Of a stretch of 64,000 bases of DNA, positions 25,561 to 38,756 are shown piece by piece. Source of the stretch: Alisma plantago-aquatica (taxonomy: Eukaryota > Streptophyta > Magnoliopsida > Alismatales > Alismataceae); contig OY856411.1 in the NCBI GenBank assembly GCA_963693085.1, positions 1,347,091,550-1,347,155,549 of the forward strand, in the 5' to 3' direction. The stretch's first letter is position 1. Each line of letters starts with the position of its first letter. Under the pieces are notes generated by a model. The model saw nothing but the letters and a program-made list of their open reading frames with translations, did no database searches and was not told the origin of the DNA. Position numbers and translations under genes: made by a program.

Positions 25561-26274
25561 CATGAATCATATAATCATGAAAAATCTTTGGGTTCAGGAA
25601 GATGATAGATGGAAGTCTCTTAGAGAAGAATATTCACTCTAGAAGACAATCCTAGAAGACAATAACCTTTTAGACTATAACAAAACCTTAGTAACCATCC
25701 AATTAGTTCTAATAAATTGAAGGAATTATATTTATCAGAGGATATGGATAAAGACCACCTACCATTTCTATAAGAGAAAGAGCAACCAAATATTACTAGA
25801 AAGCATTCGTGACCTCCAAAGATCTAGACAAAGAAATAAAAGAAACCTTCCCTAAAAAATATTTTGGAAGATAAGACTGTGACATCTCAAGTTGTAGTTA
25901 CTGAAATTCCATCTAATTATGTAGTTGAAACAAGGACATCATGCAATTAGGATGTTGACTTTCTGAGGCTGACACTGTAAGTCAGTCATTAACACCAGCC
26001 ATTGGAATCACCACACATCCTGGACATGTAGTAGTGGATCCCTTCGGTAATGAAGTTATTGTTCATTTCCCTACCATAGACCCTACCTTAACCACAACCC
26101 TAGATTGTGATGTATGTGGTATGCCATACTATAATTCAAGAAAGATAGGTAGACAAGTACATATCTCAATGGGAAAAATAAAGACCCCTCCTTACTTAAC
26201 TCATAGCTAGACTATAAGACTTGTCATTATCATTGAAGAAGAGGAAATTAAGAATGATCCCTCTGACTAAGTGT

Positions 26275-28228
26275 AATGTTAAGCACACTTTGTTGGAACA
26301 TTCATGGTATCAACCATGACAATGGTGTGAATTCTATTATTGATCATGTAAGAAGATTACAACATGATATTCTTGCAATTTTAGGGACAAGGATATCTTT
26401 TGATTATGTAATTACAAATATACTCTGAAAAGGTACTCGACTTCACATAGAATAGAGGCACATGTATTTTCAGGTGGCATTTGGTTGATATGGAAATAGG
26501 ATAGATGTAGCATCACTTTTGTGGAGAATCATCGAAAATTTCTTCATTCTAGAGTTAATGATACATACTTCCTCAATGTTGTTCATGCACATCCTAACTC
26601 TTAGTTGCGTCAACTTTTCTAGAAGCACTTACCTCACCTTCATGACACTATATATTGACCATGGTTATCATGTGGTGACTTCAACTCTCTTACATCTCCT
26701 TCAGGAAAAAGAGGCAGTAATAGATTTAATTTTAGACAAGTAAATTTTTTCCAAGCCACTTTATTGGACGTTGCTCTTACAAACCTTGGTTTTATTGGTT
26801 TTCCTTTTACCTATAAACATGGACTTCTACATGAGAAATTAGATTTTTTTGGCTAACTCACTTTTGATCCAAGAGGCATATACATTATCTATCCTTCATT
26901 TACCTAGGCTTCTATGTTCAAACCATGACCCTATCATTCTACAATTTCATCATTCTAGTCGAGGTTCTCTTTTCTTTTAGGATAAGGTATCATGGAATCT
27001 AAATGACAATGTTACATGATGATGGAATCGAATTGGCCCCACACCATTGATCTAGTACATGTTATAAAATATATACAACATGTATTATCATAGTGGGATC
27101 ATGATTACAATAAATGAAAACATGCTCTGAAAACACAACTTCTTAATCTCTTGATTCTATACAACATATTTTGGCAACCTATTATTTTGAACAACTAGAG
27201 TTACTCTATTGTCAGTATCAAAAGCAATATGACTTCTTACTTATCACAGAGGTGGATGATCTTTGTCAAAATTGCTTATTAGTTGGCTCAAGTATGGTGA
27301 ACTGAACACTAAATTTGTCACTCCTTTATCAAGAATCACCACAGAGAAATAGAATACATGTTTGGAGGATCTGTAAGGACAATGGATTACTGATAATACT
27401 CGACTCTAGCACTAGTTCATGATCATTTCTTTTCTATATTTCTGTCTAATAACATATGCTCACAACATTTCTTGGACTATATACCAACACAATTTTATTC
27501 ACTCAGCTCATCACAGATGCTTATACAAAGATCCAATCTAGGCACCTTAGAAGTACAATCTAATTTAAAATTAATGACCCCAGATAAGTCAACAGGACCC
27601 GATGGAACCTCAATCAAGTTCCTTTTTTATTACTGGGATATTGTGTCTGGATAGATTATTACTACTATCTAGTACACTTTTTTGGGCCATCCTCTTCATT
27701 CATCTCTTTTTCATGCTTGTTCCTATTCCAAAGGTTGAAGAAGTGAGATTTTTTTCTCAGTTGAGGACTATCTCATTACAAAATGTGGGTCTAAAGTTGA
27801 TATAAAAAATTATAGTACAATGACTAAATCCATTCATGAATACCCATATATCTTAGCATCAAACTTCTTTCATTCTAGGGCATCATATAACTGACAATAT
27901 CATTATGGCTTAAGAAATTATACAAAACATGTAAAGATATAGTCAGCCAAGTATAAGGCTATCAAAGTTGATTTTTTAAAGGTGTATAACAAAATGTTTT
28001 GGGGTTTTATACTTGACACTTTGATCAAAGTTGGTATTCAACAAAACCTTATTATATATATTATAAACTCCATATCATGTGGGTGCATCAATATCTATGG
28101 AAGTGGGATAAATTAAAAAGGTTTTAGGAAAATAGAGGGCTCTGTAGGATATCCTCTATAACCTTATATATTTGTCTTATAAATCAGTTAAGCCAATTAA
28201 TCAAAGATGAGGTCTTTTAGGGGACATG
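26275..28228 (+). pseudogene. LINE C ORF2, endonuclease and first half of RT
   Basis: The endonuclease starts with MLSTLCWNIHGINHDNG at about 26278, then HDILAILGTRIS near 26365. Later, RFNFRQVNFFQATLLDVAL near 26725 and NLGFIGFPFTYKHGL near 26785 are the endonuclease C-terminus. RT pieces are LKLMTPDKSTGPDG near 27570, PIPKVEEVRFFSQLRTISL near 27725 and VDFLKVYNKMFWGFI near 27970. The frame is cut at 28228 by an LTR. Stops such as the one in the endonuclease near 26429 show it is inactive. Confidence 0.78.
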
Positions 28229-31200
28229 TATGTGAGAACCCGTTACACTAAATGAGATTACTCAAAACATAAAGCACAATCGATCACTAATTAATCACAT
28301 ACCAAAAAATATGGGTAAATGAAAATCGATTTCAACATCAACACCCACTCAGAAACATTTGCATAAGAGCCCAACATCTTTCTTATATTCAAACTATGCC
28401 AATAATTTTATACAAATTGTTCTATTACCTTAGCCACAATATATATAAACATGATAACAATATTCATATATGCCACACAAACAAGCGTTAACATGCTAAC
28501 AAAAGTCCAATTTGTTTGAAACACCATATACAAACTATTCCTTCCCAGACCTGAGAGTATAAGGATGACTTTAGGAGACACTAGACATCTAATCAAATTT
28601 CTCAAAGATTCATTACTATAGTTCCTCTTCACTTCCACAATTCTATTGTCGTCACTGCCAATTACCTAAAAAGATGTGGTGAACCACAAGGGTGAGACCC
28701 ATGTCCCAACAAGAGATATAACCTCCAACAACATTTATTGATTCCAACATTTTTAGGTAATGAGACAATTTAAGTAGTTTAATCATGTATAACAAATAAT
28801 CTCAATAGCAATTGATGATTAAAAAAATACATAAAGGAGCAGATAATAACTATCTTCATTAGCTAGACTATTCTCATATCCCTATTAACAATATAAGGAG
28901 TCTAGTAGCATGAGCATCTCTAACATCATGAATACATCTAGTATCATATGCATACCTAACAACATCAGCATGTCTAATAGGTTGATCATATCAACATCAT
29001 AAGAAGAGATACAACATAAGAACAACTATCTAGATAAGCATGGTTAGTAGTATATGCATCTCTAGTTACAAAGGCATAGCTAACAACATGTGAGAGCGAA
29101 TGTCATAATCATAGCCAACAGTAATAATATCTCTGTCAACTTAAACATGACTATTGTATGTACACATTTATAACATGAGCATATCCACAACATAAGAATA
29201 TCTACTATCTATTAATGCATTAAACACCATCTTTATGTAAATATAACAAACAAGGGTTATCATCCAATGTGAAACGTCGTGTATAACCCTAAAAAAATAT
29301 GCTACACGGCTATATTACATCTTTTATTATGCCATGGGGAATTTGAATCATACTATCCAAAGTCCAATCGACCCCCACGAAGGGCTATTTAGTTCCGTAT
29401 AAGATCTAGGAGTGTCGGTATCCTAAGATCTCTTCCCCTGGTTCAGTACAAGTAAAAAGGCAGTGACATCAGTCAAAGATGCCACTGTAGCGGCATATAG
29501 TCAAGATGCTAACCACTAGCCTGCCCTTGGTACAAATCATGACACTAGAAACTAGGGCATACAAAACCCTCTAATCTGATGTACAACCACAGTTGTCCTC
29601 AATCACATCAAATGTCTGAGGCATGACCATAGCCATCCTCTGTAACCTGCATTGTGGATGATAAGGATATATCCTCAACTTGACACCCTCACATACTCAA
29701 CAATATGCACTCTGAGTTTCCTTTAGGAATACTCATTTCACCATCCAGCAAGTTCTGACACTGAAGATGGATCTACCGCATAGGGCACTACATGATTAGA
29801 GTTGCACTTGATTAGTTATGTCAATTGGGTGAATTGAGGGTGCATCAAACAAGTGGACATACAAACCCTAATTCACTTTTGGAAAGTATATAAATATCAC
29901 AACTTCAAAAGATATAATACATGTGAAACATAATTTCTCATCTCACCATCACATGGTACTATTCACTTGCCATTCATGAGACTATACTAGTCATCATACT
30001 ATCACAAGATATAAATCCTTTTTCACAATATCACATGGTATCAACCCTTTTCAACACAATAGGATTACACCTCATTCAGGGCTCAACCATGCACAAAGGT
30101 CATGAAGACCATCATACTATTCCCTGCAAGATCATCATTATCTTTGCATGCCTTATAACAAGGCTCAACAACATCACTTACATATAATGCACCAGATCAA
30201 CACAATATTGCATTAATGAGCTAGGAGATATTCATAAACAATCATAGAAGGGTTATATTAACATTAAGAACATTCCTTAATTACATCAACATGCAAGAAA
30301 TCTAGATATTGTTAACCCTCATCATATTCATAATGCACATGTTTAGCATCAGAAGGTATCAACCATGTGGCTATGATAACCGTCAATTAACATATTAAGG
30401 TTATGATCATATTAAGGAGGTTATTTCACCATCATTCCATCATATATGAATGTTAAACGTGAATAATCATCTTTATCTATTTGCATTAGAGTTAGGTTCA
30501 ATTATATAAATTGTATTAATGTTACCAATCAACACTGATACCCAAACCCTAACTCACGACATCCCCATTGGATCATGGATGCATAAGGTGAAGCATCACC
30601 ATCACACTCCATACTATTCTCAAGTATGAATCCACACATAAATCAAGGTGTAAACATCGGGTTATAGCATACTAAGGTTTCAACAACAATAAGAGAGTAC
30701 TCCATGTTTATATTATTTATTCGAGGACTACTCATGCCCAATTACAATCATTTAGTTATATTAAAGATAGGAATAACAAGCTATACCTCATTAGGGTTAC
30801 ACATTAATTCATTATGGTTATTATAAATCATAATCATACGAGGGTTAGGGTAAGACTACAAGTTTAAGACATTGAACCATCAAATTCTCATCATTAGAAT
30901 CATAACATTACACTATGGGATTCACCCAAAATAATGGAAATATTGAGGCATCAACTTCTAACCATTAAATGTTAAAAAGGTAAAGCCATTAGTCATTTAC
31001 ATAAGTAAACATCTTGAAAAAACCACCCATGAAGTCATTGAGTTGTGCTCTAGAAAGAGTCGCCATCTAACCCTAGACATCCCTTAATTAACACATAAAA
31101 AGTTCCATTGAGAGTAGGGTAAAACCCACAAGCGTTTGTTTATTTAAAAAATCCATCAATAAATGAGCTTCTTAAGTTGATCTCATAAAGGAAACCATCT

Positions 31201-32918
31201 AAATCACTTTATTAGGACCAAAATATTACATTAGGCATCATTCCAATTTATTGGATGAAGAATCATTAGATCTTAACCATTGGATCAAGTTCATATATTA
31301 AAACCATCCATTGGAGTATAGGTCCAACCATTTTATCAAATGACCCAACAAACCATTGGTTTAAGGCTTAATTGATGCTAAAAATAAATTCTTAACTCAC
31401 CATAGGTTGTGGAGACCTGATGTACCATCAGTAGTGACCATCAAGTCACCATAAGTTGTTAGATCAACACTATATTCATTAATCACCATTGAATATCAAA
31501 ACAATATCACCATTGATTGATAGAATCATTAGGGTACTTAGTTGTTAATCACTAAGCTTCTAATTAGGCCAACACTTGACCTAAGAAGTGAACATTAGTT
31601 GACACCCTTGGTCACCACCATCAGTTATCATGAAGACAACACCATTGGTTATTGCAATGGTACCACCATTGAGTCATGTGTTTATAAAAGAAATCATCTT
31701 TAAACCCTAAAATTGACCATTGGTTGATAGGTGTTTAGCACCATCAGTTGTCAAACCAACCTGATCCAAGTCATATTATACCTTAGGAATAATGTACACA
31801 TGATCACAGGTTCATCTAGAACTGAAATCAGAATAGGGAACATTATAAAAATCAAAATCTAAGTCCAACATAGCTTTTTAGTGCATGGATCATCATTTAA
31901 AAGCAAGAACATGAGCTAGCAAGATTATGGTAAGCAATAAACATGTAGAAAGTTATAAAACTTGCCTCTAATTAGAAGATAAACTCCCAAATAGAAGAAA
32001 ACACAAGTAGGTAGGGTAGCAAATCCAAGCATAAGTTGTGAACTCGTCCATCTAGCACCTTTCTTCATCAAATGAGCAAACCCTAAGCATAAGGAGCAAG
32101 AAAGGTAGGGTTTTAGAGGTTTAGAACAATTTGTACAATGGAACAACAAGGTTCTTACATGGAGTAAGGTCTAAGGAAGGATAAAAGCAAGATAAATGGA
32201 GAAGGAAGGAAGAAAACAACTTGCCTTAGTCGAAATCCCTAGAAGATGACCTTGGAAACCCTAGGTAGGGCTAGATGGAGCTCCACGAGACCTTCTTCTC
32301 CAAAAAGAGGTTTTCTTCTGCATTAAAGCACTTGGTTCCACAAAAAAATAGAGTGGAGTCGTTTCTCCAGGTTAGAGGAAAGAGAAAGTAAGCAAAGTTT
32401 CATACTTGGGCAAGGAAGAGGTAAATATAGCCCATGGATAAGGATGGAAGCAGGCATAGGATATACAAGCAGCCACACATGAAGCTGACCCACCATCCAT
32501 GGATACCTTCTTATCCTTCGTTTCTTGATTTTGCAAGCAAAGCAAATAAACTATTTTCTTGATAGCTCCTAAAGGTAGCTCATCCATAAAGGGGTAAACC
32601 CTAAAATACCCTTGAGGAAAACAACTCCAAACCAAGGTTCAACTAGGTGCCCCATGGCTCAAAAATCTCAATAATGATGAGAGAACATCCAAATAACATA
32701 ATGAAAGTGATAAATTGATAAGAAAACCTCTCAATTGGGTAAATTGTAGAAAAGTCCAAAATGTGCATAAAATTGCATACCTTGCACAAACAATGTCCAA
32801 ATTGGACCAAACTTGAAACCTAAGCTTGTATTATGATTAAAAAGAATATCCCAATGTTAGATTAAGGTGCTAAACATTAAATTATGATATTTAAGTATGT
32901 TCAATACTTTGAGCAAGG
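28229..32918 (-). mobile_element. Solo LTR of a long-LTR family, minus strand, inside LINE C RT
   Basis: A 4.69-kb insertion with no coding domain. It shares an ordered series of blocks with the LTR starting at 60581: CCTGAGAGTA.AAGGATGA, a CACCTAAAAA.(G)TG...GTGAGAC block, ACGGCT.TATTACA followed by TTATTATGCC and GA.TTTGAATC, and AGCCTGCC(C)TTGGTACA. The plus-strand left end TGTGAGAACCCGTTACAC carries the reversed GTAAC ending. Flanks ACATG (28224-28228) and TCATG (32919-32923) are a near-match 5-bp target duplication. A TATA-like box in reverse lies near 32419-32434. The exact ends are uncertain by a few bases, since canonical TG/CA ends are not at the inferred junctions. Confidence 0.65.
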
Positions 32919-33884
32919 TCATGGGTCTCTCAATGGAAACCTGTTGAAATCTCTTCTCAAGGACGCTTTGTATCACATATAGTGTTTGTAGAAGATATTT
33001 TCTTATTTGTAAAGGCAAAAATAGCTAATGTGGACACAATTTTGAATTTTTTCATAATGTTTGAAGATGCTTTAGGCCAATACATACCTCTGGATAAAAG
33101 TATAATCATCTTTGCCAATTCTGTTGCCCAACCTATGGAGTTACTATTGTTGAGAAAGCTTAGAGGCGCAAGGTAAAAAAACTAGGAAATTACCTAGGTA
33201 TTCGTATTGTACATGGCCGAATGGGGAAGACAACTTATGGCTATCCTCTGGACAATATACAGACACAAATCTCTAGATGGGATGATAACACTCTGGGTTT
33301 GCAGGACGAATCCAGCTAGATAAATTGGTCATGGTTACAATTCCAACTTATACAGTGCATACGTCTATAGTTCCAATGTATATTTTTGATAACATTGATA
33401 GAATCATAAGTCAATTTATCTGGGGGAGAAATGGTGATCAAAATCCACTATCCTAGCATGGGAGTAGGTCATATCCCTAAGGTTTCTGGAGGTCCACATA
33501 TACCCTCCATGAGAACTGGAATGAAGCCTTGCTTATGAAAACTACTTGGCATGTTATGACAAAGTGACCAATTGGCATGGTTAGTAGCTCTCACTCACAA
33601 ATATCAGACCTTCTCAACGAGGAGGGGTATGTGTTGCACTCATTTTTGAAAGTGTATTAAGAAATTGAAAATATTTGTGAAATCAAACAGTATAATTGTG
33701 GTTAGTAGAGGTTCATGGGTTTCTGTCTGGTCAGACCCTTGGGTTCCAAATACCACACTTCTACAAAATTGAGTAACTTGGTGTATACCCATAGGAGTAC
33801 TATATTAAATCTTAATTCTATGGTTAATTGTGTGGGTGAATGAGATGTATATTTCCTAGAACATTATCTTCCTAGATCAATCAT
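32919..33884 (+). pseudogene. LINE C ORF2, second half of RT
   Basis: The RT reading frame resumes at 32919 (QWKPVEIS, then SHIVFVEDIFLFVKA). The active-site box FVED is at 32985-32996, in place of the usual F/YADD, so the first Asp is Glu. KLGNYLGIRIVHGRMGKTTY follows near 33175. It ends where the MITE was inserted. The frame across the upstream LTR insertion is consistent when the insertion and one target copy are ignored, which supports the boundaries. Confidence 0.8.
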
Positions 33885-34603
33885 TAGGGATGTAAATGGA
33901 CATGGGTATACCCGCATACCCTCAAACCCATACCCACTAAACCCGTCATGGGTATAAATTTTTATAACCATATAACCGCTTACCCTTATACCCACATACC
34001 TGCCTCTTACAGGGTAAGGTTATGGTTATGTATATACCCATACCTTGTATACCCATATACCCATTTACTTATATTTTTACATAAATAATTTACATTAAGA
34101 TGTAGTGGTGCATATTGTAGGACTCACATCTAGCAAGTATATATACCTTAAAATAGTAAACATTTATATTAGAATGTAGTTTTCCATACTGTAGTGTTCA
34201 AATCTAGTAATATAAGTACCTTGCAGTAGGATAATGAGAAAATTCATTGACACAACTTTATAGCCACACAAGTACATTTCAATTAATTAAGAAGGCCATA
34301 AAATCATTCTCTCATTCCGTTCGTCTCTTCTCTCTGCCTTGAATGATATTTCTCCATAACCTATCAATTTAAGTGTGGTAGTTTGTTGTATCTCAAAGTT
34401 TGTAGTGTATTATTATAATAAGTTAAACATAACCGTATACCCAATTACCCATCCATATACCCAACGATTATACGGATATGGGTAGTTGCGGGTATAGCTT
34501 TCGACAAAGTGGGTATATAACCGTAACCATATCCACTTAACTAAATGGTTACGGTTATGGATATGACCATATCCGCACCATACCCTACCCATTTACAACC
34601 CTA
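33885..34603. mobile_element. hAT-like MITE, 719 bp
   Basis: The ends are inverted repeats: TAGGGATGTAAATGG on the left and, reverse-complemented, TAGGGTTGTAAATGG on the right (14 of 15 match). Flanking 8-bp sequences TCAATCAT (33877-33884) and TAAATCAT (34604-34611) match at seven of eight. TIRs containing TAGGG(N)TGTAAATGG and 8-bp duplications are typical of plant hAT elements. The inside is full of GGGTATACCC-like and TACCCATA motifs near both ends and has no coding frame, so it is non-autonomous. Confidence 0.85.
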
Positions 34604-35793
34604 TAAATCATTTAAAAAATTATCACATTACCTATCCCATTAGTTGATAATGGTGACGATAACTTGCCTTGGAATGGATCCATAATTGGACAACTTTCTA
34701 TTGGATAGCTTTCTATAATGATAACATATTCATCCATATCAAAACTGGGTCCTTGGAAGAAGCTATGTAGCCTGCCTATCCATGTCAAATACTAAATATT
34801 ATTATAGCTAGTACTTAATAAGGAAATAATGACCAATTTAGAAGAAGTCAACATCATTTCACAACTGAATAAGTATGTCCAATGTGTAGACAACATGTTA
34901 GAACCACTCTCCATGCATTGCAGGATTGTACTTCTCTAGTGGTAATCTGGAACACTCTTCATATCCAGGATAATTTTCAAGATTATTTCATCACGCCCTT
35001 TCAATCCTAGATCGATAAATGCATTCATTTGCATAACAAAATCATTTTCTTGTTTACAGTAGCATGTAATATGTTATGTCTAGATAGAAATAGTCTTGTC
35101 TTTTGGTGGAAATGAGTGAATACATTGTTGACTCTTTAGAAAAATTGAAAGGAGGTTGCACTGAATAATGAAGCTTACATTGTATCTTATGAAATTATTC
35201 ATGAAAGTCAAATACATTCCTCACCAGGTCATATTTCTTGAATACATCCGACATAGGGTTGGATTAAAATTAATGTCGGTGCATATATATATAAATCATA
35301 GATTCTCTATAGCAGCGATTGCAAGATCACATTGTAGATCTTGGTGTTAGGCATGGTACAAATATTTTCTTGTCGATTCATTTACTATTCAACATGCAAA
35401 ATTCTATGCAATTGTCTTTTCCCTTAAACATTCTTAGTTACAAGGTTGGGAGAGAATTGAAACAGACAATGCTCAGGCTATTCAGGTCATTGAAGATGAA
35501 GATGACTATTTCTTTGGGTTCAATGCACAGAAATGCTCTATTAATTCAATAAAGGACCGACTACGAACAATAGAAATTCTCAAAGTTCATCGATCCATTA
35601 ATTTGGAAGTAGACTTTATTGCAAAGTTACAAAGTCAAACTAACATATCCCCTATGACGATACCTAACTCATCATTAGGTTTACAACACTTTCTTCAAAA
35701 TGATAATTGTAATGGAATGCACTATTGTATTTGGTATTCTTGTGATTGTATGAACTTTTCTTATTTCCTTAGTACAAGCTAATAATGGAATAA
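34604..35793 (+). pseudogene. LINE C ORF2 C-terminus (zf-RVT and RNase H)
   Basis: zf-RVT: CPMCRQHVRTTLHALQDC at about 34880-34935. RNase H: GWIKINVGAY near 35258, HAKFYAIVFSLKHS near 35392, ETDNAQAIQVIE near 35458 and VDFIAKL near 35610. The first catalytic Asp position has changed (NVGA for NTDGA), while the Glu and later Asp positions remain. Stops and frameshifts are frequent. This C-terminal RNase H is typical of several plant L1 lineages. Confidence 0.78.
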
Positions 35794-35803
35794 CCCCCCC
35801 CCC
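35794..35803. repeat. C10 run at the junction of LINE C and LINE D
   Basis: Ten C residues separate the last recognisable base of plus-strand LINE C from the truncated end of minus-strand LINE D. Confidence 0.9.
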
Positions 35804-38130
35804 AAATATTATCCCAAATATCTTTATTACTGGCAACATGATTCTTTTTTAAGGTAATGTGATTTGTTCCCATAATAATGATGTTATTCCTTTCTAAATA
35901 TTGAATGATAATATTAGAGCATCTAAGATGGGGAACATGTCACCTACCATTCTAAATGATGACATTAACACAACCATAAGAAGGGAGCCCAAAAAGAATG
36001 GCCAACTCCCCTCCCACATGGCCAATAACAAATTTAGAGTTAATCCAAGGATCTTGCCAAAGTTCAAACTAACTACCATGACATATGTGGAATTCAACAA
36101 GATACATGAGACTGGATCTAGTTCCAAGAATATTATTAAAGATCCATGAAAATTTTGAGGATTCCTCAATGCTCCAAAAGGTACGATTCTGTAAATATTT
36201 TTCAGAAATAAAATTCACCCATAAATTATCTTTATTGCTAGATAAATCCCAACGATTATTAATCAAACACATTTTGGCATTGAATTTACTTCTTGTAATC
36301 CTAAACCTCCTTTCTAGGGAATTGTGACCTTGCTCGAGCTAACCATATGTAAGTTCATTATTTATATCATTTTGATCCCACAAAAATTCCCTACTCAATT
36401 TGTTAATTTCATCTAAGATCAAACATGAGATAGGAAAGGACATGAGACAATACAGATGCATGGAAAAAATAGTAAACTTGATGATTTTCAATCTACCTTC
36501 AACACTTAGGAGTTTAGATCACAATTAGAACATTATGATATTTTCTTGAGAGCTTGCCTGAGAATAAAGGAATTCCCTGATAAGTATTGGAATCTAAATT
36601 GCTTTTAATAATGTTTAGAATCTTCATTGTAGGATTAGAAAAGACATTCTTGTGGAATATAATTGAACTTTTGTTAAATTGATAGCAAGACCTGACCCAG
36701 AACCAAAACTATGCAAGATGTCCCTTATGCTGGTAGCATTGCTTTAAGTAGCTTTCAGAATTATCATGAGATTGTTAACAAGCACCAAATGAACTATATT
36801 AAAATGTTTATAAGCTTTAATAGGGAAAATATTCATCAACAATAAATCATTTTTCAACATATCTGTAAAACCATGCATAACAATCACAAATAAGTAGGGA
36901 GGTATTGGATCTCCATGACTTATTCCATTTGAGGGATTGAAGATATCAGTAGGTTCACAACAGATCAAAATCTGAGAAGAAGTAGAAGTGAAAATTTCCT
37001 CTATCCATCTTATCCATGTTGATGGGAAACCCATTCTAAACATAATTGAATAGCGGAATTTCCATTTAATAGACTCATAAGCTTTAGATATATCTGCTTG
37101 AACATACATGTTCCTAGAATCCCTCTTTATATCATTCATAGTTTTATTAGTAGTAAGAATGGCATCGTTAATACTTTGCCCTTTAATAATGGAACATTGG
37201 TTAATGTTAATAACAGAAGGGAGAACATACTGAATATTATTTGTAATAATTTTCAAATTAATCTTATATAAAATGCTACAAGGAGAAATAGGTCTCCAAT
37301 GGGTGATTAAAGTGGAATCTTGATCTTTAGGGATCAATGTGATGAAGGTTTTATTAGCTTCCTTAAGAAGAGAACTTTGGGAAAAGAATTCCTTAACAAT
37401 AGCTAAGGTATCATCATCAATGATATTGCAATTTTTTTGATGAATAATCCATCGAATCCATCAGGCCCTGGAGCCTGGTCCTCATTCAATCTATCCACAA
37501 AATCATCTACCTCTTTTCTAATGACTTGAGAAATAATGTTTGTTCTTTGATTTTCAAAAATATTGGGGCCAGTTCATTTTCCTTTCGATACCTCATTGGA
37601 ATCATTAGATTATTGAAGAGAATAGAGTAACAATCTTTAATAAAATCTTTGATATCATCCAAAATATGATTGATATTGTCATTTATCATGAGACTCTTCA
37701 ATTTGTTGCTATTATTCTTATTTTCAGGCAGGAATAAAAAAAATTTGTGTTTGAATTTCCCTCCGTCAACCAATAAACTCGATATTTTTGCTTTAACAGT
37801 GACTCTTCAACAAGTTCAACACCTTTGTTTCTTTTCTTAACTTAATGGAGACCTCTCTCAAAGATTCATCAATAGGATATAGATTAGCTTCACCCTGAGC
37901 AACATCACTAGCCATCCTCATGATCCTAACATTATCATATATATCTCCCACATAAGCCTTATTCCATATTTTGAGAGAGATTTTGACAATTTTGAGATTT
38001 TATAAGAATGATACATGTCAAAAACCCTTAACATCAATCTCCCATGAACCTTGAACAACAAATAAGAAGTCCTCATGGTGAGTCCAAACACTAATAAAGT
38101 GATATGGATCCTTGACAATTCTAGGATTGT
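35804..38130 (-). pseudogene. LINE D ORF2 fragment (RT core and downstream)
   Basis: The longest open part is 37337-36744 (197 codons): IPKDQDSTLITHWRPISP, then a QCSIIKGQSINDAI block, then DISKAYESIKW and SHGDPIPPYLFVI. The active-site box is LVNN (36782-36771), with both catalytic Asp changed to Asn, so this RT could not work. Upstream, the K-rich linker near 37770-37510 and the PYHFISVW block are in other frames. No endonuclease, zf-RVT or tail is present. Confidence 0.85.
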
Positions 38131-38165
38131 CTCACTCGATAACCAACCTCTACTTCTCTATAAAT
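35804..38165 (-). mobile_element. LINE D: minus-strand fragment of the same LINE group as LINE B
   Basis: The minus-strand translation parallels LINE B block for block: PYHFISVWTHHEDFL (38110) with PFRFIKAWSLHDDFL; DISKAYESIKW (37070) with DISKAYDSVSW; SHGDPIPPYLFVI (36920) with GDPIAPYLFVI; LWVNFISEKYLQNRTFW (36220) with LWVKWISEKYLRKSSFW. It begins between the endonuclease and RT and stops at 35804 just before the zf-RVT, so both ends are missing. Confidence 0.85.
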
Positions 38166-38346
38166 GGGTAAGTTATTTCAAGTAAGAGGAGATCTATAGT
38201 TAATAGTTTTTCACATTCCTATATATATTTGAGGCATAGTCTTCATTCTTCTTGCATACTTTGAGTTATAGAAAATTCGGTCACTGTGTTAGAATACTCA
38301 TACTTTAAGTTTTAACAAATTTGGTCCACTCATACACTGCTCTGCT

Positions 38347-38658
38347 ATGTACACCCGAGTCTCAAAGAGGAAGAATTTCTTTGACATAGACGACTTAGGT
38401 ATGATACATCAACAACCCACACCTTCTGCTTCGGTATCACATACACTTTTATCGCCCTTTATTGTACAAGATATTTCTGTTGATTCTTGGTCCACTACAC
38501 ACTCACATGTGAACACTATTTTGGTTGACATTAACCAACTTCCATCATGGGAATACAACGAGGCCTTCACCATGTTCTGTCGCAACATTGGCATCTATTT
38601 TCCCCATCCTTTGGATGGGGAACTATTCCTGACTGACCTAATCAAACATAATGGCTAG
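38347..38658 (+). pseudogene. Possible LINE E ORF1 C-terminal tail
   Basis: A 104-codon frame just upstream of the endonuclease. It has no knuckle or DUF4283 motif, so its identity rests only on position. It is rich in T, H and S. It could be the end of ORF1 or chance. Confidence 0.35.
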
Positions 38659-38756
38659 AAGGATAACATATATTAACACGCACCCCGCTTTGCACATCAT
38701 TTTTCTTCAGACCAGTTACACATCATTTTACAGAGTATACATCAATGCAAATTTTA

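Larger units (their letters stand above)
24380..35793 (+). mobile_element. LINE C: plant L1-type retrotransposon, broken and twice interrupted
   Basis: The plus strand carries ORF1 (DUF4283-like and a damaged knuckle), endonuclease, RT, zf-RVT and RNase H, in the expected order. The RT is split by a minus-strand LTR (28229-32918), and the region after the RT is split by a MITE (33885-34603). Removing both leaves one continuous L1. The 3' end abuts a run of ten C residues at 35794; no A-tail remains. The 5' boundary is approximate. Confidence 0.82.
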
